Below, one piece after another: positions 10,161 to 15,288 of a DNA stretch of 15,288 nt. A model generated the notes under the pieces. It was not told the DNA's origin. It worked only from the letters and a program-made list of their open reading frames with translations, and ran no database searches. The stretch is from Dichomitus squalens LYAD-421 SS1 (taxonomy: Eukaryota; Basidiomycota; Agaricomycetes; Polyporales; Polyporaceae): NCBI RefSeq assembly GCF_000275845.1, contig NW_006766951.1:145974-161261 (forward strand). Reading direction: 5' to 3'. The translations under genes and the position numbers were made by a program. Positions within the stretch are counted from its first letter, which is position 1; each line of letters opens with the position of its first letter.

Positions 10161-10930
10161 CCTCCCGTCCTCGTCCATTGTTTCAGCCATTTGTCCGTTC
10201 AGCATGGCGAGATCTTCGGGAGAGCACTCTGCAGCCTATGATATGCATGCCGGTTGAAGGAGTTTCGTAGGGCGCCTTTCCGTACCAGCCGGGCAAAGCT
10301 GCAGAGTCCTCGGCTAGCGACGAAGCCTCGTCGGAGTATGGATCTCCTGATGGTTCTCGAGAGCCGCTTGGTTGGGTGGCACTCCACAATACATAGGCGG
10401 GCCGTTCTCAAAGTCAGTCCCGAGTACGAGTGGACGAGGGCAGCATAACAGCCATTACATCAGCCAGCGATTGGGCAAACGGGAGGGAGGAAGGGATGTC
10501 CAGGTAACTTGTTGACTGTTGGTTCAATGTCTGCCTACCTCGATAGCCGCAGGTCAATTTCGTAGGCAACGTCGAGTTCACGACGCTAGTGTTTATGAAT
10601 GCCCATGTCAAACATGGGACGAGTGCTGAGAGATGTGTAGAGACTAATAGGATTTGATACTGGTGTGTCAGATGGATTCGAATGCGGAGGTTCCTCTCCT
10701 TATTTGCAAGTGTTTGCGATCTCCACGAAACGGGAGGTCCTAGTGTCCTCGGCGCTACGTCCTGACGTCGCGCTACGCACGCTCAGCTCAGTTCTGTCCT
10801 CCGTCGGCGCACTTTACACTTGGGCGTGCCCTCGACTTTTGCTGCGGTGAATCTACCTAGTGCCCACTATCACCCCTTGCACTTGACGACTGTCCCGAGA
10901 GTAACACTTCACGACCTCGCATCTCACCCC
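10161..10930. other. Shared upstream region of the divergent zinc-finger and vps26 genes
   Basis: About 770 bp between the zinc-finger TATA box and the vps26 ATG. No gene is supportable. A Ser-rich short open stretch at about 10280-10397 (+), reading KAAESSASDEASSEYG, has no start codon in frame and no known relatives. TGACGTC at about 10762 resembles a CRE/ATF site, which may be chance. No clear TATA box precedes vps26, as expected for a housekeeping gene. Confidence 0.45.
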
Positions 10931-12257
10931 ATGGCGGCCTACTTCTTCGCGTCCCCGGTTGATGTTGATATCCGACTGGAGGGTGAAGATGACAGGAAAA
11001 AGGTGGACATTAAAGGGGAGAAGGAGAAGTTGATATCTTGTCCAGTATACTATGATGGCGAATCTGTCTCCGGTCAGGTATGTTCCCCGTTCGCGCCCGT
11101 CATGGTCGCGTCTGCGCAGTAACGCAGCATATGCCTCCAATTCGTCTGACAAGACCCGTAGGTGACGGTACGCGTACGAGACGGGAAGAAGCTTGCGCAT
11201 GAGGGAATCAAGGTTGAGTTCGTGGGTAGTATTGGTGCGTAGACCGCCATCGTCTTCCACTCGTCCGTTCTGAGGGTGCTTGATCAGAGCTCTTCTACGA
11301 CCGCGGTCATCACCATGAATTCCTATCATTATCACAAGAGCTTGCGGCACCAGGAGAGATGCGGCAGGCTCAGACTTTCGATTTCCTCTTCAAGAACGTC
11401 GAGAAGCAGTTCGAGAGCTACCAGGGCATCAATGTCAAGTTGAGGTACACACTTCCATTTACACTCCCTCTGGTTCCGCCGAACTCAGGCGTCGCGATTC
11501 TGTTGTTGTAGGTACTTCATCAAGGTGACCATTTCAAGGAGAATAGCGGACGTCACGAAGGAGAAGGACCTCTGGGTACACTCATACCGCATGCCGCCAG
11601 ACAGTAATAACTCCATCAAGATGGAGGTTGGTATCGAGGATTGTCTGCACATTGAGTTCGAGTACAACAAATCAAAGTGCGTTTCCTCACTCCTCGTTGT
11701 CTGCGGCGTGCTTTTGCGGCTTAGTCTGTAGCTTCGTCGTGTTGCTGACGTCCATTTAGATATCATTTGAAGGACGTCATTGTCGGGAAGATCTACTTCC
11801 TCCTCGTGCGTATCAAGATCAAGCACATGGAGCTGTCCATTATCCGTCGCGAAACGACCGGCTCGCCACCAAACCAGTACAACGAGAGCGAAACGATCAC
11901 CAAGTTCGAGATCATGGACGGTGCCCCCGTTCGAGGTATGTCTTATCACGGGGTTTATCCATCTTGATTATTCGCGGGCTGTGTGTATGTATGCGCATAT
12001 ATTGACTGCTATCTCGTCACACAGGCGAGACGATCCCGATACGACTGTTCCTAGGGGGCTTCGATCTCACGCCGACGTTCCGCGACGTAAACAAGAAGTT
12101 CAGCACGCGATATTACCTCAACCTCGTCCTCATCGACGAGGAGAACCGGCGGTACTTCAAGCAACAGGAGATCACGATCTTCCGGATACCAGAAGTACGT
12201 CTCCGTCTTTCCTCTCATGTTCTCGTTGCGCCGGCTGACGCGTCCGTGTAGAACTGA
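10931..12257 (+). CDS. vps26: Vps26, retromer cargo-recognition complex subunit, 7 exons
   Basis: Exons 10931-11077, 11162-11234, 11288-11444, 11512-11676, 11760-11935, 12025-12194 and 12252-12257 join to 297 residues, the normal Vps26 length. Vps26 is an arrestin-fold protein that binds Vps35 with Vps29 on endosomes and helps retrieve membrane cargo to the Golgi or plasma membrane. Visible conserved pieces in order: VDVDIRLEG and YYDGESVSGQV (N-terminal lobe), [89 protein letters not shown] and FKQQEITIFR (C-terminal lobe). All junctions are GT-AG and in frame. The last exon encodes only Asn and the stop; without that splice the frame would run 19 codons into the intron to a TAG at 12249. 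It is probably constitutively expressed. Confidence 0.96.
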
Positions 12258-13143
12258 TTTGGACCATGTACTATAATGTCGATTGTTTATTCCTTGGATT
12301 TATGACATGCGGGCTGTGCTCCGAGTCCCCCATTTGCGCGACGTCATCCCGAGCTCGAGGAACATCGCAGGAGGTCGTGGGATGATCCGCTGGCATGTGT
12401 TGTGTTAGCGGACCACCTGGAATGATACCATGATACTCACCGAAATAGATTACGCCATCGTAAGCAGTGCCCCATCCATGGACCATGGCTTCATAGTACC
12501 AGTATTACAAGTCAATCCTCTTGTCGTCGACGTGAGTGCCGATGACTAGCCGTTCGCCCTACCCTGACCCGGCAAAGACATTCTACAGCAGCAGGTCCAT
12601 GCCACACTTGCGAGTCGCTGCCAGTGGTGTTGTGCAGCTTGATCAAACCTTGCCGGACACGCTCTGTCCTGATTTGTTTATGGAATTTAGTAGAAGGTCC
12701 GATCTTTTTCCTATGCTCCCATCTGTCAGTGAACCTGATACGCTGCTCTCTCCCGCTTCTTCAGATACATGCAGACTCAGCATTACATCTATATCCTCAC
12801 TTTTAGACGGTGACGGATGAAACTCCAGCAGTCAATCCATCCACCCGTTTACATTCTGACTTCCCTCTACACCCTTCCCAAGTCGTTGCTTTTGAGTGAT
12901 GACTCCGCTCCAAAGATACGCCGTCGTGGAGAAAGATCACAAAGTGTTGAACTTCTCATTGATAGAATCCAGACCAAGAATCATTGCCCTGGGGGCCGTC
13001 TGTCAGCTTCGGTACCTACTTGCGAGTTTCGTGGGGCCCGTCGATGCAAGAAGGGCTGCGGTACTTAACTGTGCGCGCCAACTAGCCTTGTTCGATTCTG
13101 CCCCTGCTCCTGCCCTCCGTGGCCTCCCTCACACGATCCTTCA
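12258..13143. other. Intergenic between vps26 and the PPxY membrane-protein gene
   Basis: About 890 bp. The first part is the vps26 3' region. At 12542-12820 (+) an ATG opens a 92-codon frame rich in Ser, Pro and Asp (ends ISSLLDGDG), with no recognised motif; I do not count it as a gene. The last 100 bases before 13144 are pyrimidine-rich (cccctgctcctgccctcc), fitting a transcription start region for the next gene. Confidence 0.45.
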
Positions 13144-14272
13144 ATGTCCGGTCATTTCGACAGCACTGTCATTACGATTGCGATCCCTATTATGGGTATG
13201 TTACGTCGTCAGAATCACCGTCCTGCGTTGACGCCGGAGTTTCCATTAGGTGTTGGGTGGGCGCTGTGCGCCCTGGGTTGGATGTGGGAGTTGTACAAAT
13301 CCCGTCGCATGAGGAGAAGATTACGTGGAAGGATTGAGGCTCTGAGTGCCGCGGTACGCAAGTCGTCCTCTGTGTATTGTTGTAACAGTAGCCAAAACTC
13401 ACGTTGTACCAGATGCAACTGTCTAGCCGTGATCCCCTTCTCCCTGTGGGGAACCCTCATTTCGCTTCGAGTCGAACTCTTGGAGCCCACTCAACGACTC
13501 GAAGCCACGGAACGCTTGCGCAGATGACGTCGCTGGAGTCTTCTCTTGCGACCAACATTCTTCCTTCTGCACCCCACTCCCCGGTCCCTGATCTCCTCAT
13601 TTTCAATACGCCAACAGACCCCGCGCTTCCCATTGGAGAAGGAGATATTCCCGTGTCAACACAGAGGTAGGTCATCATCACCTACATCAGGCTGATTATC
13701 GATGTAACAGCCAATGGTGCAGTCCTGTGGACTCGTTCAACGAACGTCGGGAAGAACGCCCTCTGCCCGACCCGCCGGTGATCGGCGAGGACACCATCGA
13801 CAGCATAGAGGCAGAATCGTTATTCACTTCCGAGTCTACAATCCCGCCATCGTACCACACACGTCGCTCACACCTCGAGCTCCCTTCATACCACGCTACG
13901 CCGCGGACATCATACGAGGCGTCACAGGGTTCTCAGCCCCCTTCTGTGTTCACTGCAAATGGAAGCGGGGGGGAAGGTCGAGTGCGAGGACCGCGTTCGC
14001 GGCCGTCATCTCGGCACTGGAGCTGGCGTCGTCACCTTCGACGGAGCTCAAACCCTCCCCCGCTTCCTCTGCCAAGATCAGGAGGCCAGGTTGATCAAGG
14101 AGAGCACCACGCCATTGCTGGAACGGACGATTTAGGCGAAGAGGGACGGTTGCCCCATCTCAAGAAAGCGCAGGACGGCGGCATCCGTCTCGCTGGAGGA
14201 CCCCTGGGTGGCTCACATATGCTCGAAGACGATATTCGGAGTGAAGCACTCGGCTCTGCGGAAGGAAGATGA
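13144..14272 (+). CDS. Single-pass membrane protein with PPxY-type tail (possible ubiquitin-ligase adaptor)
   Basis: Exons 13144-13195, 13250-13353, 13413-13666 and 13711-14272 join to 323 residues; introns are 54, 59 and 44 nt, GT-AG. The first intron splits a hydrophobic helix that becomes continuous on splicing: VITIAIPIMGVG then WALCALGWMW (about residues 9-33). It is followed at once by a strongly basic stretch (KSRRMRRRLRGR), which predicts an outside-facing N-terminus and a cytosolic C-terminus. The long tail is Ser/Pro-rich and carries PPSY (residues 182-185) and LPSY (194-197), a basic Arg-rich patch and an acidic end. PPxY and LPxY motifs are ligands of WW domains in Nedd4/Rsp5 ubiquitin ligases, whose small membrane adaptors have this architecture. 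The adaptor role is inference. Frame after 13970 crosses a G7 run, so the last 100 residues are less certain. Confidence 0.65.
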
Positions 14273-14471
14273 CGGAAATCGAGATGTCCAGTAGAGGACG
14301 GAAATTTCATGCTCAGCGCGGAACCGATGCTCGATCAGAGTGATATGAAGATCGAAAAGGAACACATATAAGGTGTGAAACCGCTTGCCGATCGGACTAC
14401 CTACAGTCTGTAGTAAGTGCCTAAAGCGTTCTCTGCATGGTATAGCCATGTCATCCGTCAACGACCTCCAA
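14273..14471. other. 3' flank of the PPxY gene up to the repeat breakpoint
   Basis: No coding signal is recognised. Homology to the left arm begins abruptly near 14472, at the donor of a former SDR intron. Confidence 0.5.
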
Positions 14472-14640
14472 GTACGTGTCTCCCGCTAGGATAAGGATCA
14501 TCCTCCTACACCGGCGCTGAACCTCGTCTTGTACTATTCCAGCGCGTTTGCTTGCTAGTCCAGCGGCTGCATATGTATCCAGCACGCACATCATTCTCGG
14601 CGGCGCCAATGCACATCCGCGGATGAAGGTTGCGCTATGA
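14472..14640 (+). pseudogene. Truncated second SDR copy: last intron and last exon only
   Basis: 14472-14542 matches intron 10 of the SDR gene (donor GTACGTGTC, a shared block CTACACCGGCGCTGAACC, acceptor TTCCAG). 14543-14640 matches its 98-nt last exon; I count 12 mismatches and no indel. It still reads LLASPAAAYVS, then THIILGGANAH, and ends KVAL with TGA. The Asp of the intact copy (ILDGANAH) is Gly here. No exon 1-10 sequence precedes it: the preceding sequence is unrelated and belongs to the flank of the PPxY gene. It cannot encode a reductase and is a remnant of the inverted duplication. Confidence 0.85.
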
Positions 14641-14838
14641 ATGGGCCTATCTCGTCCGAACTCAATACTTATATCTGGATTTGGGTTTGTCCCAGGATGC
14701 ACTATCAATATCTGCATCGTTATACGAGACGCTTTGAGATCAGCCTGCCCCTTCCAGTCTGAGCGCACGATGCCAGAGATTTTGTCGAACAAAGGAACTA
14801 GTGTAGGCGCCCATATGCGGTAATCGCCGACCTACCTG

Positions 14839-15288
14839 AGGTCAACGTCAACTCCGCCTCCACCCCTCATACGGTTCCTCCTCCATCCTCTTAAACTTGA
14901 ACTAACGCTCTCACCACCAGTGCTCTGGATATCTGTCTGCCAAGCCACGAGTGTCAACGTCGCCCACGAGATGAATGTCCACACCTGCATTATAGCCGGG
15001 TTTGAGTCCTTCCAGTATCCGAATGCCCCCAAGTCGGACGAGAGCAATGAGGGGTACACAGCATCTGAAGACCAAGGTGAGATCGCTTGGGACCGTCTCG
15101 TCGATTCTGCAGCTCACTGGTTCGGATGACAGGTTATTACGACACTCCTCAGGATATAGACCAAGACTTCCTCGCTAACCACCTGCGCTCACCGACCACG
15201 TTCGTCGCTACTCATAGCATGCTCGCCGACGTGGCGAAGATCATGGACGCTGTCACTGACAATGCGATGAGGCGCGAAGCTGCCGCTT
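14839..15288. repeat. Right arm of the long inverted repeat (perfect part)
   Basis: Reverse complement of 26-475, cut off by the window end. Homology continues inward, less perfectly, to about 14472. See the left arm for the pairing rule and contents. Confidence 0.95.
14920..15288 (+). CDS. Partial unrecognised gene, right copy (runs off the right edge)
   Basis: Identical copy of the left-edge gene piece. An acceptor with a CTAAC branch site (about 14900-14919) precedes exon 14920-15076; intron 15077-15132 follows, then exon 15133-15288, open to the edge (NHLRSPTTFVATHSML, then DAVTDNAMRREAAA). No domain is recognised. It lies downstream of the truncated SDR copy on the same strand, the same order as in the left arm, so a two-gene segment was duplicated in inverted orientation. 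Confidence 0.35.

Noticed and set aside
10280..10397. Ser-rich open stretch KAAESSASDEASSEYG upstream of vps26
   Set aside because: No start codon in frame, no workable intron to the nearby ATG at 10204, and no known relatives.
12542..12820. 92-codon open frame with ATG, rich in Ser/Pro
   Set aside because: No motif, no clear promoter, and a donor-like GTGAGT just upstream; chance open frames of this size are common here.
14451..14792. 113-codon minus-strand frame in the right arm
   Set aside because: Its inner third runs antisense to the SDR last exon, and the homologous left-arm sequence is shifted by indels, so it is not conserved between the copies.
1..15288. DNA transposon with terminal inverted repeats
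   Set aside because: The arms hold gene pieces (SDR exon and an unrecognised gene), the interior holds host genes such as vps26, and no transposase or target-site duplication is visible; a segmental duplication fits better.

Overview
The window looks like nuclear DNA of a filamentous basidiomycete, most likely an Agaricomycete (mushroom or polypore type). The genes are dense and moderately GC-rich. They are cut by many 44-84 nt introns with GT-AG ends and CTNAC/CTGAC-like branch sites, and the proteins are of fungal families (secreted thaumatin-like protein, TAP-type alpha/beta hydrolase, Vps26). I see no bacterial operon, rRNA, tRNA or CRISPR. All gene models were spliced by eye, using reading-frame continuity and family motifs.

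Layout: (1) 1-475 is one arm of an inverted repeat whose other arm is the last 450 bases (14839-15288). Each arm carries the same two-exon piece of an unrecognised gene running off the window. (2) 658-2115 (-) is an intact 11-exon short-chain dehydrogenase/reductase (SDR), including a 10-nt microexon. (3) 2116-4239 has no gene I can support. (4) 4350-5302 (+) is a 4-exon secreted thaumatin-like protein with 16 cysteines. (5) 6218-8280 (+) is a 6-exon TAP-like/S33 alpha/beta hydrolase with a complete Ser-Asp-His triad. (6) 8847-10039 (-) is a zinc-finger protein, convergent with the hydrolase and divergent from the next gene. (7) 10931-12257 (+) is the retromer subunit Vps26 in 7 exons. (8) 13144-14272 (+) is a single-pass membrane protein whose cytosolic tail carries PPSY and LPSY motifs, resembling adaptors of Nedd4/Rsp5 ubiquitin ligases. 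(9) 14472-15288 is the second inverted arm; it contains only the last exon of a second SDR copy plus the duplicated outer gene piece.

The genes do not form an obvious pathway. Two neighbours fit extracellular or cell-wall chemistry (thaumatin-like protein and TAP-like hydrolase). Two others could both act in endosomal membrane-protein sorting (Vps26 and the PPxY membrane protein), but that link is inference. The most notable structural feature is the inverted duplication bracketing the window: its outer 450 bases match perfectly by eye, while the adjacent SDR-derived part has clearly diverged.
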